From: Pseudomonas anguilliseptica
GTDB lineage: Bacteria > Pseudomonadota > Gammaproteobacteria > Pseudomonadales > Pseudomonadaceae
Length of the DNA: 64,000 nucleotides
Direction: 5' to 3'
Assembly: GCF_900105355.1 (NCBI RefSeq)
Contig: NZ_FNSC01000001.1
Location: 3,472,001 to 3,536,000, forward strand
The notes beneath the pieces are model-generated. The model was given only the letters and a program-made list of their open reading frames with translations. It was not told the DNA's origin and ran no database searches. Numbering within the stretch: the stretch's first letter is position 1; each line of letters opens with the position of its first letter. The translations under genes were made by a program, and so were the position numbers. Positions 45,710-53,387 of this stretch are shown one piece after another.

Positions 45710-46643
45710 GGGTCAGGTCTTGCCTTTTGCCTTCGCTATTATTCTGCTTACACGCGAATAATGCAGACCAAAGTAATTGCCTATTTCCTTCATGGTGTAG
45801 CCGCCACTTGCGTAAGCTGACTTCACGGCATCATCACGTGTGGCGCCTGACTTTTCGTACCAATCCAGCGGCTTGGGCATCGGGCGCCTTTGCGATGAGG
45901 GTATTTCGCTGAGCTCTTGATCGGCCTCTATTTTTGCCTGCATTGTTGAGACAAATTGATCTGAACCTAAATAAATTTGATTTTTTAGCTGCTCCCATGG
46001 CGAAGGTTGCTCCTTCCCTTCTGCGATGAACAGCTTATAGCCCGTTACAGCATCAGATAAGTACGAGCCGAAGGCCGATAGCATCCAGTTAACGGTTAAC
46101 CATCGCGGCGCCTCGAAAAAGCCGGCTGTTGCACGATAACTACTCCAGGGCCAGTCCTGAGCGGTGCGTACCATCCGGGCTCTGACGGGATTCAAGACGA
46201 TATAACGCGACAGCTCCAGCAAATAACTATCTTTCTCAACCAGAATGGCTTTATAACGCCCTTGAAAGACGTGCCCTACCCGACTCTGCGCTTGGTTGAA
46301 ACGCTGCGTATAAACACCATTAAGCTGACGCATACCTTGTGCAAGATTCGCATCTGGCGTTTCAATAAGTAGGTGGTAATGATTACTCATCAAACAGTAA
46401 GCATGGCAATGCCAATTAAACCGCTGGCACACCTCACCAAAAACAGACAAAAAAAGCTCTCTGTCATGATCAGACAAGTAAATATCTTCACGCCCATCTC
46501 CACGAGACGTTACGTGATAGAGCGCACCGGCAAATTCAATTCGTAGGGGACGGGCCAAAACTCGTATCCATCATCAACCAAACAAGAACAACCTCGCTTA
46601 GCCAAAGCCTAGTAAAGATAAAGCAAAAGGCAAGACCTGACCC
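45710..46643 (-). mobile_element. REP-associated tyrosine transposase unit with 21-bp perfect inverted ends
   Basis: The unit of 934 bp is bounded by a perfect 21-bp inverted repeat (45710-45730 and 46623-46643), beginning GGGTCAGGTCTTGCC when read inward. The transposase gene fills nearly the whole interval and its stop codon lies inside one repeat. It is next to the truncated frame at 45253-45708. No target duplication is obvious. Confidence 0.8.
45713..46558 (-). CDS. REP-associated tyrosine transposase (Y1/IS200-like domain)
   Basis: The 281-residue protein has the Y1_Tnp domain: ARPLRIEFAGALYHVTSRGD at the start, the HUH motif in CLMSNHYHLLIETPD, the YTQRFNQAQSRVGHVFQGRYKA region and YIVLNPVRA. 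A C-terminal helix-turn-helix-like tail follows (YTMKEIGNYFGLHYSRVSRII). The start codon is TTG (46558), where relatives have ATG. Such single-strand transposases act on short palindromic repeats. Confidence 0.92.
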   Translation of the reverse strand: MARPLRIEFAGALYHVTSRGDGREDIYLSDHDRELFLSVFGEVCQRFNWHCHAYCLMSNHYHLLIETPDANLAQGMRQLNGVYTQRFNQAQSRVGHVFQGRYKAILVEKDSYLLELSRYIVLNPVRARMVRTAQDWPWSSYRATAGFFEAPRWLTVNWMLSAFGSYLSDAVTGYKLFIAEGKEQPSPWEQLKNQIYLGSDQFVSTMQAKIEADQELSEIPSSQRRPMPKPLDWYEKSGATRDDAVKSAYASGGYTMKEIGNYFGLHYSRVSRIIAKAKGKT

Positions 46644-46644
46644 C

Positions 46645-46883
46645 TATTTCTCCAACTGCGCCGCCACCTAACCCCAGTGGTTACCGGCTTAGTTCATCTG
46701 CCACGCACGAGTGATCGTGTTTGCAGCGCTACTCGAGTCTTGCGTAATTCGCGGGCAGCCCACTCTCCTACAATCCTTGCCTAGCCCAGATTAAATTCGT
46801 GAAGCGCTCGTTTAACATCCGACGAGAAACCAGGGGTGGCGGGATTCACGGGCAAGCCAACGCCAGCTCAGCATTCGAGCTAA
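46645..46883. other. Non-coding flank between the REP transposase unit and IS66 copy 3
   Basis: This 239-base stretch has no gene I can support. Read on the minus strand it begins ttagctcgaatgc at the IS66 end, and would join directly to the MMPL terminator side (…gcattagctcg at 11221-11230) before the IS66 event. It is therefore the original continuation of the sequence at 11230. Confidence 0.7.
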
Positions 46884-46929
46884 GTAAGCGCTCCATAGAC
46901 CCCACCTCCCTCTGGAGAGGTTTTGCGTT

Positions 46930-48486
46930 TTACAGTGGCGTCGTTGGTTGGCAGTTCCAAGGCAGCAGCGCTTCGTAGGCTTCAACGCTGTTGGCCAGCG
47001 GCAGGCGTTCGAGGACATGGCGCAGCCAGGCGTAGGGCTCCTGGCCATTGGTCTTGGCGGTTTCCACCAGGCTGTAGAGTTGGGCGCTGGCGGTCGCGCC
47101 TTTCGGCGTGTCGCTCAACAGCCAGTTCTTGCGACCTATGACGAAGGGCCGGATCGCGCGCTCGGCAGCGTTGTTATCGATCGGCAGGTGGCCAGCCTCG
47201 ATGTAGCGTTCGAGTCGGCTCCAGTTGCTCGCCAGGTAGTTCACTGCTTTGCCCAGGGCATTCTGCGCCGTGACCTGCGGCTGGGTTTTCTCCAGCCAGG
47301 TCTTGAGCTGATCGAGGAGCGGTAGGCTGTGCTGCTGGCGGCCCCGGTAGCGCTGTTCATCGCTGGCATCCTTAAGTTCGCGCTCGATGCCGTAGAGCTT
47401 GTTGATCATCCCCAACGCGATGTCGGCACGCCCGGTTTTGCCCTTCGGTTGCACCTTTTGCGCTTCGACGAACTTGCGCCGCGCATGCGCCCAGCAGGCC
47501 AGGCGCTCAACACCTTGTTGTGCGGCCACGGCGTTGTAGCCGGCGTAATCGTCGGTCATCAGGTAGCCGCGATAACCGTCGAGCAGGCGCAGCGGCACCT
47601 CCTGCGCGCGGCTGGTTGTGTAGTCGAAGAGGATCACCGGTTTGCCAGGCGGGCCACCGGTCTGCACCCACATCCAGGAGTGGCTGCTCGGATCGCGCCC
47701 AGGCTCCTTGAGCACCTGCACGCGGGTTTCATCGCAGTGGATCACCGGACTGTCCAGCAGCCTGTCGCGCATCAGGTTGAGCAACGGTTGTAGCAGTTCG
47801 CCGCACTGGATCACCCAGCGCGCCAGGGTCTGCCGGGGGATGTCGATGCCATGGCGACTGAGCATCTTTTCGAAGCGATACAGTGGGATGCCGTCGGCGT
47901 ATTTGCTGGTCAGCAGCATCGCCAGCACGCTCGGGCTGGCCAGGCTTTTCTCGATCAGTTGGGCCGGTTTGTCAGCGGTGACCGGCGCGCTTTCGCAGGC
48001 CTTGCAGGCATAGGTCTTGCGAATGTGGCGGATCACCTGAACCTGCATCGGGATGATTTCCAGCTGCTCGCTGGTTTCTTCGCCGATGGCCTGCTTGCGG
48101 CAACCGCATTCGCAGGTCAGTTCGTGTTCGGGCAGTTCGTGGATGACCTCGACACGCGGTAGTTCGGCCGGTAACGGCTTGCGCTTGCCGCGGCACTTGG
48201 TCGGCGCAACGACTTCTTCCTCGACCTCAGCGGCCGGAGCTTCAGCCGCCGCTTCGGCCAGGCTTTCCGCTTCGTTGAACATCTCTAGCTGCGGTGAATC
48301 CGGGTCGCTGCTCTGCTCGGATTTACGGCCGAACAGGCGCTGGATCAACAGCGCGTTTTGTTCGCGCAGGCGCTCGATCTGCCCATCCTTGTCCTTGGCC
48401 AATTCCTGCGCCGACGACAACACCTCAGCGAGCAATTGCTTGAGCGCGGCGGGGTCATCAGGAAGGGTTTCGGGCACAGAAATCAT
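46930..48486 (-). CDS. tnpC: IS66 TnpC transposase (copy 3)
   Basis: This 518-residue DDE transposase is intact. Relative to copies 1 and 2 it reads RHIRKTY for [15 protein letters not shown] for IEKRLASP, and NWLLSD for NWLFSD. These changes are spread along the gene, so copy 3 is a separate lineage of the same element rather than a very recent duplicate. Confidence 0.95.
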   Translation of the reverse strand: MISVPETLPDDPAALKQLLAEVLSSAQELAKDKDGQIERLREQNALLIQRLFGRKSEQSSDPDSPQLEMFNEAESLAEAAAEAPAAEVEEEVVAPTKCRGKRKPLPAELPRVEVIHELPEHELTCECGCRKQAIGEETSEQLEIIPMQVQVIRHIRKTYACKACESAPVTADKPAQLIEKSLASPSVLAMLLTSKYADGIPLYRFEKMLSRHGIDIPRQTLARWVIQCGELLQPLLNLMRDRLLDSPVIHCDETRVQVLKEPGRDPSSHSWMWVQTGGPPGKPVILFDYTTSRAQEVPLRLLDGYRGYLMTDDYAGYNAVAAQQGVERLACWAHARRKFVEAQKVQPKGKTGRADIALGMINKLYGIERELKDASDEQRYRGRQQHSLPLLDQLKTWLEKTQPQVTAQNALGKAVNYLASNWSRLERYIEAGHLPIDNNAAERAIRPFVIGRKNWLLSDTPKGATASAQLYSLVETAKTNGQEPYAWLRHVLERLPLANSVEAYEALLPWNCQPTTPL

Positions 48487-48504
48487 GCCGTGGATTATAC
48501 CGGC

Positions 48505-48864
48505 TCAGGTGACGAACCTAGGGGTCAAAACCTGGTGCGGCCGGTTGCGCCACAGGTCGATACCGTCCAACAACCAGTTCAACTCCTGGGCCGTCAGCAC
48601 GATCGCATCTTCGCCAGGTTCCGGATGCGACTTGAAGCGTTCAGCCTCCAATCGCTTGAGCCACAGGCAAAAGCCGTTGCGCTCCCAATACAAAATCTTC
48701 ACCCGGCTGCGCGCGCGGTTGAGGAAGACGAACAGCACCGGGTCGAACACCGCCACCTTGATATCCAGCTCGACCAGGGCGGCCAGGCCATCGATGGATT
48801 TTCGGAAATCCACCGGCTTGGGGTATAGATAGACTTTTTCGACTTTGGCGTCGGGGCGCATCAT
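48505..48864 (-). CDS. tnpB: IS66 TnpB accessory protein (copy 3)
   Basis: The same 119-residue protein as in copies 1 and 2, with start context ggag nine bases upstream on the minus strand. Complete. Confidence 0.9.
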   Translation of the reverse strand: MMRPDAKVEKVYLYPKPVDFRKSIDGLAALVELDIKVAVFDPVLFVFLNRARSRVKILYWERNGFCLWLKRLEAERFKSHPEPGEDAIVLTAQELNWLLDGIDLWRNRPHQVLTPRFVT

Positions 48865-48947
48865 GACGGCTGGCTCCAGAAAGAAATTGGAGCTCAGCAT
48901 TGGCTGGCCTGCGGATCATTTGTAGATGAGGTTTATGGAGCGCTTAC

Positions 48948-49602
48948 GTCCTATGAACAGGGGCTGGACGATGAGGCGGAACTGGGCGGCCGGCGCGAGA
49001 ACGACCTGACCCATCTAGTGCCTGCCTATCTGTGTCTGGCATCGCCCGAGGTATCGGTGGATTTTTTTGCGCAGATACTCGGTCGCTACAATAAAGCTGT
49101 GCAAACGAGCGTAGCCGGCCAAATTGTCGTCTACCTAGATGGCGGTCCGAGCCTGAGTGAGGCGTACTTCTCTAGACTGCAACATATGCTCCTGGCTTTG
49201 GGGCGCCTGGCCCCCATTGATTCGCTGATTGGCGGCCTAAGCGAGGATCGAGTGATCAGAATGTTCAATCGATTCCTCTCTCGAGTCAGCTATGAGGCGA
49301 ACAGCAGCCGTTGTTTATGGCCGCTGTTCTCTGATCAATTCGATAAGGAATTTGCCGCGCTACATAAGCAGTTTGGCAATCGTGAGGAGGATATTATTGT
49401 ACTTATGCAAGGCCTGTTCGGCAGTGCACCCAATCACCCGGATGCCTATACCGATGCCGGTTTTATAAACTTCTGTCAGCGATATTTTTCCCGCACCTTT
49501 AGCCCTGAATTTCTGGCCTATCTGGACGGGCTGTATTTCTCGATCGCCGAAGATAAAAGGATTGTCTGGGGTGGAAGCAAGATTCTATCTGCTGCTGAGT
49601 GA
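48948..49602 (+). pseudogene. Gene A1, C-terminal fragment
   Basis: This continues gene A1 from GTCCTATG at the IS66 copy 3 border: ESYEQGLDDEAELGGRREND, then LVPAYLCLASPEVSVDFFAQILGRY. It runs to the stop at 49602 after SKILSAAE. It aligns along its length with A2, including FNRFLSRVSYEANSSRCLWP and YFSRTFSPEFLAYLDGLYFS. Joined with 45095-45260 it makes a protein of about 273 residues, mostly helical with no signal peptide. It has no start of its own, so it is inactive unless the inversion is reversed and the IS removed. Confidence 0.88.
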
Positions 49603-49654
49603 CCTGGATGCGGCGCTGCGCAGGGAAGTAGGGCTATATAGGGTGCGAGGATGA
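49571..49654 (+). pseudogene. Gene B1, truncated first copy of gene B
   Basis: It starts at GTG 49571, overlapping the end of A1 by 32 bases exactly as B2 (51621) overlaps A2. It matches B2 for about 16 codons (EARFYLLLSDLDAAL). After gaagta the sequence switches to ggctatatagggtgcga, which is the 3' end of the frame that precedes A1, and then runs into A2. This is the scar of a tandem duplication with loss of most of B1. Confidence 0.82.
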
Positions 49655-50103
49655 TGACTGAGCCGGTGCGGGTTTACCAGGATATAACCAATCTCAATAC
49701 CGAGGAGCGCAAGGCGCTCTACCGGGAGATACTCGAGGAAGACTGTTTCAGCGAGCGCGGCAAGCGCTTTGCGCGGGCCTTGAAGACCCTGGTGTTCAAG
49801 GGCGAAATAGAGTCCTATGAGCAATGGTTTAAGGATGAGGAGGAACTGAGCGGCCTGCGCGAGAACGATCTGACCTCCTTGTTACCTGTTTACCTGTGCC
49901 TGGCTTCGCTCGAGGTGTCGGTGGATTTTTTTGCACAGATACTCGGCCGCTATGATAAAGAATCGCAAACGAGTATAGCCGGCCTAATTGTTTCCTACCT
50001 AGATAGCAGCCCCGACCTGAGCGAGGCGTACTTCATAAGAGTGCAGCATATTATGTTGGCCTTGGAGCGCTTGGCACCCGTCGATTCACTGGTTTGCGGG
50101 CTA

Positions 50104-51287
50104 GTGGCCTGTCTGGTTAATCCAATAACTCATTCCGAATTACAGCCAGCTTTGCTCGATGCACGGAGCTGATAATCGACTCAGCCGTTTTGCTCCAGCG
50201 GAACGGCTTAGCCGAATGTTCGTTATGAGCCTCAATGAAGCGACGTATCGCCGCTCTCAGGTCAGCCACGCTGCTGAAGGCATCACGATAAAGCGCCCGT
50301 CTTTCCAGTTGCGCAAACCAGCCCTCCACGGCGTTCAGCCACGAGGCGCTGGTCGGTGTGAAGTGCAGCTTGAAACGGGGATGCTTCTCCAGCCATTCCC
50401 TGACGGCAGCGGTCTTGTGAGTCGAGCTGTTGTCCAGAATTACATGCAGGTCCAGCTCGGCGGGAGTGCTGCGGTCGATCTGTCGAAGGAACTCCAAAAA
50501 CTCCTTGGCCCTGTGCCGCTGGGTGATACGGCCGATGACCTTACCCGTCAGGATGTCAAAGTCTGCGTACAGACTGGCCGTACCGTGGCGCTTATAGTCA
50601 TGCGTCCGCCGCTCAATCTGCCCGGGCTTGAGCGGCAGCATGGGCTGTGTGCGGTCCAGCGCCTGGATCTGTGTTTTTTCGTCAACAGATAGCACCAGGG
50701 CGTTGTCGGGCGGATTCAAATAGAGCCCGACGACATCGACCACTTTGTCTGCAAAGTGCGGGTCGTTACTGATCTTGAAGGTTTTCAACCGGTGCGGCTT
50801 GAGGTCGGCAGCAGCCCACACCTGTGCGACCTGCCAGATGCTGCCCCCAGCGTACTTGGCCATCAACCGTAGGCTCCAGTGGGTAGCTTCGCGCGGGACT
50901 CGCTGGGTCGTCAGCGTCAGGATTTCCTTGATCTTCGCTTCGTTGAGCTTGCGAGGCGCTCCACTGCGCCGCAGGTCACTCAGCCCCTCCAGACCGGTCT
51001 CCTGGTAGCGTTTACGCCATTTGAAGACCACTGGCGCAGAGACTTGCAGCTGCTCGCTGATCTCCTTGGGCGTGAGACCGTTGGCCAGCAGCAACAGAAT
51101 TCTGGCCCGCTGGCCGATGCTCTGAGGCAGCGATCCCATGCGTAACCAGCCTTGCAGCATGTCGGCATCACTGGGACTCAAGAAGAATGGGGCTGCTGGC
51201 CGGGCCATATGGGAGCTCAATTCATGACGATAGAGCGCGCAGTATACTGGCTCGGCATTGGATTAACGAATTTTACAGACAGTTCGC
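50104..51287 (-). mobile_element. IS630-family insertion sequence in gene A2
   Basis: The element is 1184 bp, bounded by TA on both sides (50102-50103 and 51288-51289), the family's TA target. The ends share a CTGTCTG core near each tip and are otherwise imperfect. It carries a single transposase gene on the minus strand. Confidence 0.88.
50117..51208 (-). CDS. IS630-family transposase
   Basis: The 363-residue protein from ATG 51208 (a TTG at 51220 adds four residues) has an N-terminal helix-turn-helix (LTPKEISEQLQVSAPVVFKWRKRYQ). The DDE domain has LVLSVDEKTQIQALDRTQP, LHVILDNSSTHKT and the late Glu in SWLNAVEGWFAQLERRAL. Intact and probably active. Its stop (TAA, 50117-50119) lies 13 bases from the element's end. 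Confidence 0.94.
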   Translation of the reverse strand: MARPAAPFFLSPSDADMLQGWLRMGSLPQSIGQRARILLLLANGLTPKEISEQLQVSAPVVFKWRKRYQETGLEGLSDLRRSGAPRKLNEAKIKEILTLTTQRVPREATHWSLRLMAKYAGGSIWQVAQVWAAADLKPHRLKTFKISNDPHFADKVVDVVGLYLNPPDNALVLSVDEKTQIQALDRTQPMLPLKPGQIERRTHDYKRHGTASLYADFDILTGKVIGRITQRHRAKEFLEFLRQIDRSTPAELDLHVILDNSSTHKTAAVREWLEKHPRFKLHFTPTSASWLNAVEGWFAQLERRALYRDAFSSVADLRAAIRRFIEAHNEHSAKPFRWSKTAESIISSVHRAKLAVIRNELLD

Positions 51288-51620
51288 TAGGCGAGGACAA
51301 CTTGATCAGAATGTTCAATCGATTCCTTTCCCGAGTCAGCTATGAAGCCAATAGCAGCCGTTGTTTATGGCCACTGTTCTCCGATCAGTTCGATAGGGGC
51401 TTTGCCGAAGTGCATAAGCAGTTTGGCAAGAATGATAAGTACATCCTTGCACTTATACAGGAATTGTTCGGCAGTGCACCCAATCACCCGGGTGCCTATG
51501 TCGATACCGGTTTTATAGACTTCTGTCAGCGTTATTTTTCCCGCACCTTTAGCCCTGAATTTCTGGCCTATCTGGACGGGCTGTATTTCTCGATCGCCGA
51601 AGATAAAAGGATTACCTGGG

Positions 51621-52052
51621 ATGGAAGCAAGATTCTATCTGCTGCTGAGTGACCTGGATGCGGCGCTGCTCGCGGAAGTAATGCACAGCCTGAGTGCGGA
51701 GAAGGCAGTTTTCGTCGAGGAGGTGGCCGCCGAATGGCAGGCCTTATACCTGGCCCTCGAGTACATCGAACTGCCGTCCAGTATTATCCCGCTGGAACCG
51801 GACAAGCTGGTGCTCGGTTGGGACACCAACTTCGACCATGAGGAGCTGAGTGCCCTCGCACAGCCCTTCTCGGAGGCCAATTTGCAAGTGGCGCTGCTGC
51901 TACTGGTGCTTGAAGATGGCAGCAGCATGCGGGTGCTCTCCCTCGACCCCGAGGCCTGGGAGGATTACAGCGCGCTCAGCTCCTTAAGCGCGTCGTTGCT
52001 CAGTGAATCGGCCGTCACCGAGTGGCTGCAGGCGGCAGTAATCAGCGGGTGA
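51621..52052 (+). CDS. Gene B2, small acidic protein of unknown function
   Basis: The 143-residue protein begins MEARFYLLLSDLDAALLAEV and is strongly acidic and leucine-rich, with LALEYIELPSSIIPLEPDKL and a C-terminal half around LQVALLLLVLEDGSSMRVLS. No signal peptide or membrane helix is evident. It overlaps the end of A2 by 32 bases, so the A and B genes are translationally coupled. B1 at 49571 is a truncated relative. Being small, acidic and duplicated behind a larger broken gene, it would suit an immunity or antitoxin-like role, but I recognise no family. Confidence 0.72.
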   Translation: MEARFYLLLSDLDAALLAEVMHSLSAEKAVFVEEVAAEWQALYLALEYIELPSSIIPLEPDKLVLGWDTNFDHEELSALAQPFSEANLQVALLLLVLEDGSSMRVLSLDPEAWEDYSALSSLSASLLSESAVTEWLQAAVISG

Positions 52053-52200
52053 GCGAGGTGTTGTGGCTGAATTGGCCTAAGCCGCGCGCTGGCCTTGTTC
52101 GCGGATAGGCGCGGGTTTGTGCAGTCTTGCTTGACTGATTGCAGCAGGCTGAGGGTTTACGCCACAACCTATTGAGCTGTTCGACTTATACTGCGCAGCA

Positions 52201-52232
52201 GCCTGCCAGCAGTGCGCTGGCAGGCCTTTTTT
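52201..52232 (+). terminator. Strong intrinsic terminator after the A/B array
   Basis: A perfect 10-bp stem (gcctgccagc / gctggcaggc) with a 5-base loop is followed by T6. It ends the B2 transcript and insulates the next gene. Confidence 0.92.
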
Positions 52233-52254
52233 CATACCTCTAGTGAATTGCGCA

Positions 52255-53280
52255 ATGGACCCCGTCAAGCTTTCCGCCATTACCCCTGACCTGCTTGATT
52301 CGCCCGGTGAGGCCGCTGATGCGCGGCGTTTGCCCTTTGCCTTCGCCAAGCGCCATGGCGTGCTGCTGATGGCCACGGCCAATGGCGTGCACCTGGCGTA
52401 CCGGCCGGGCACTTCGGTTACTGCCTTGGCTGAGGCGCAGCGTTTTGCCGGGCAGGTGCAGGAGATCGTGCCACTGGAGTTGGAGGCCTTCGATCAGGCG
52501 CTTAGTGATGCCTACCAACACAACTCCTCGGCGGCGATGCAGATGATCGAGGAGCTGGGCGATGAGTTGGATCTGGAAAGCCTGGCCGAGCGCCTGCCGG
52601 AAACCGAAGATCTGATGGAGCAGGAGGGTGATGCGCTTATCATCCGCTTGATCAACGCCATCCTGTCCGAGGCGGTGAAAGAAAACGCCTCGGATATCCA
52701 TGTAGAAACCTTCGAGAAGCGCCTGGTCGTGCGCTTTCGCATCGACGGTATTCTGCGCGAGGTGGTGCGCCCGCGTCGTGAGTTGGCCGGTTTGCTGGTT
52801 TCGCGAATCAAGGTGATGGCCAAGCTGGATATTGCCGAAAAGCGCATCCCCCAGGACGGGCGGATTTCCCTGCGTTTGGCCGGCCGTGAGGTGGATATCC
52901 GGGTTTCCACCCTGCCATCATCCAATGGCGAGCGGGTGGTGCTGCGTTTGCTCGATAAGCAAGCAGGTCGCTTGTCGCTTAAGCATTTGGGAATGTGCCG
53001 GCGCGATATGGCATTGATGCAGGAAACCCTCAGCAAGCCCCATGGCATCTTGCTTGTCACCGGCCCTACTGGTTCCGGTAAGACCACCACGCTGTATTCC
53101 AGCCTGGTCACTCTGAATGACGACACACGCAATATCCTCACCGTCGAAGATCCCATCGAATACAACCTCGAAGGCATCGGCCAGACCCAGGTCAACACCA
53201 AGGTCGATATGACCTTCGCTCGCGGCCTGCGCGCCATCCTGCGTCAGGACCCGGACGTGGTGATGGTCGGCGAGTCTTGA
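52255..53280 (+). pseudogene. Type II secretion ATPase (GspE/XcpR-like), 3' third missing
   Basis: The N-terminal domain, including MDPVKLSAITPDLLD and the bundle around MQMIEELGDELDLESLAERL, leads into the ATPase core. Walker A is GPTGSGKTTTLYSS, and an Asp box (SDIHVETFEKRLVVRFRIDG) is present. The family then reads DPDVVMVGEIRDLET; here it reads DPDVVMVGES and stops (TGA 53278). The break is right after the Walker B glutamate. About 150 C-terminal residues, including the zinc-binding tetracysteine, are lost. The rest is not in the 100 bases that follow, so this looks like a rearrangement breakpoint. ATG 52255 is preferred to GTG 52243. Confidence 0.88.
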
Positions 53281-53387
53281 GTGGTTAATTGGCGCTTTGG
53301 CGTTTGAGAGCAATGGCGAGGCCAATACCAATAGAGTTGTGCGGGGGCTGTAACCCATCATGGCGCGCGATGATCAGCCGCTAGGGG

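Larger units (their letters stand above)
46884..48947 (-). mobile_element. IS66-family insertion sequence, copy 3 (inverted)
   Basis: The element is 2064 bp in opposite orientation to copies 1 and 2, with the same terminal repeats. Flanks are cgagctaa (46876-46883) and gtcctatg (48948-48955), which do not match each other. The first is the reverse complement of copy 1's left flank; the second is the reverse complement of copy 2's right flank. It differs from copies 1/2 by a few substitutions (three amino acid changes seen in tnpC). Confidence 0.96.
49654..51652 (+). pseudogene. Gene A2, complete but interrupted by an IS630-family element
   Basis: The first part (49654-50103) reads MTEPVRVYQDITNLNTEERK through LAPVDSLVCGL. 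The second (51290-51652) reads GEDNLIRMFNRFLSRVSY through ITWDGSKILSAAE. Removing the IS (50104-51287) and one TA restores DSLVCGLGEDNLIRMF, in line with A1's DSLIGGLSEDRVIRMF, for a product of about 270 residues. No known domain recognised. Its N-terminal half is the only uninterrupted A start in the window. Confidence 0.87.

Noticed and set aside
53281..53387. Possible coding remnant after the truncated gspE-like gene
   Set aside because: Short open stretches (for example ending NRVVRGL) match nothing I know; no start or ribosome-binding site.
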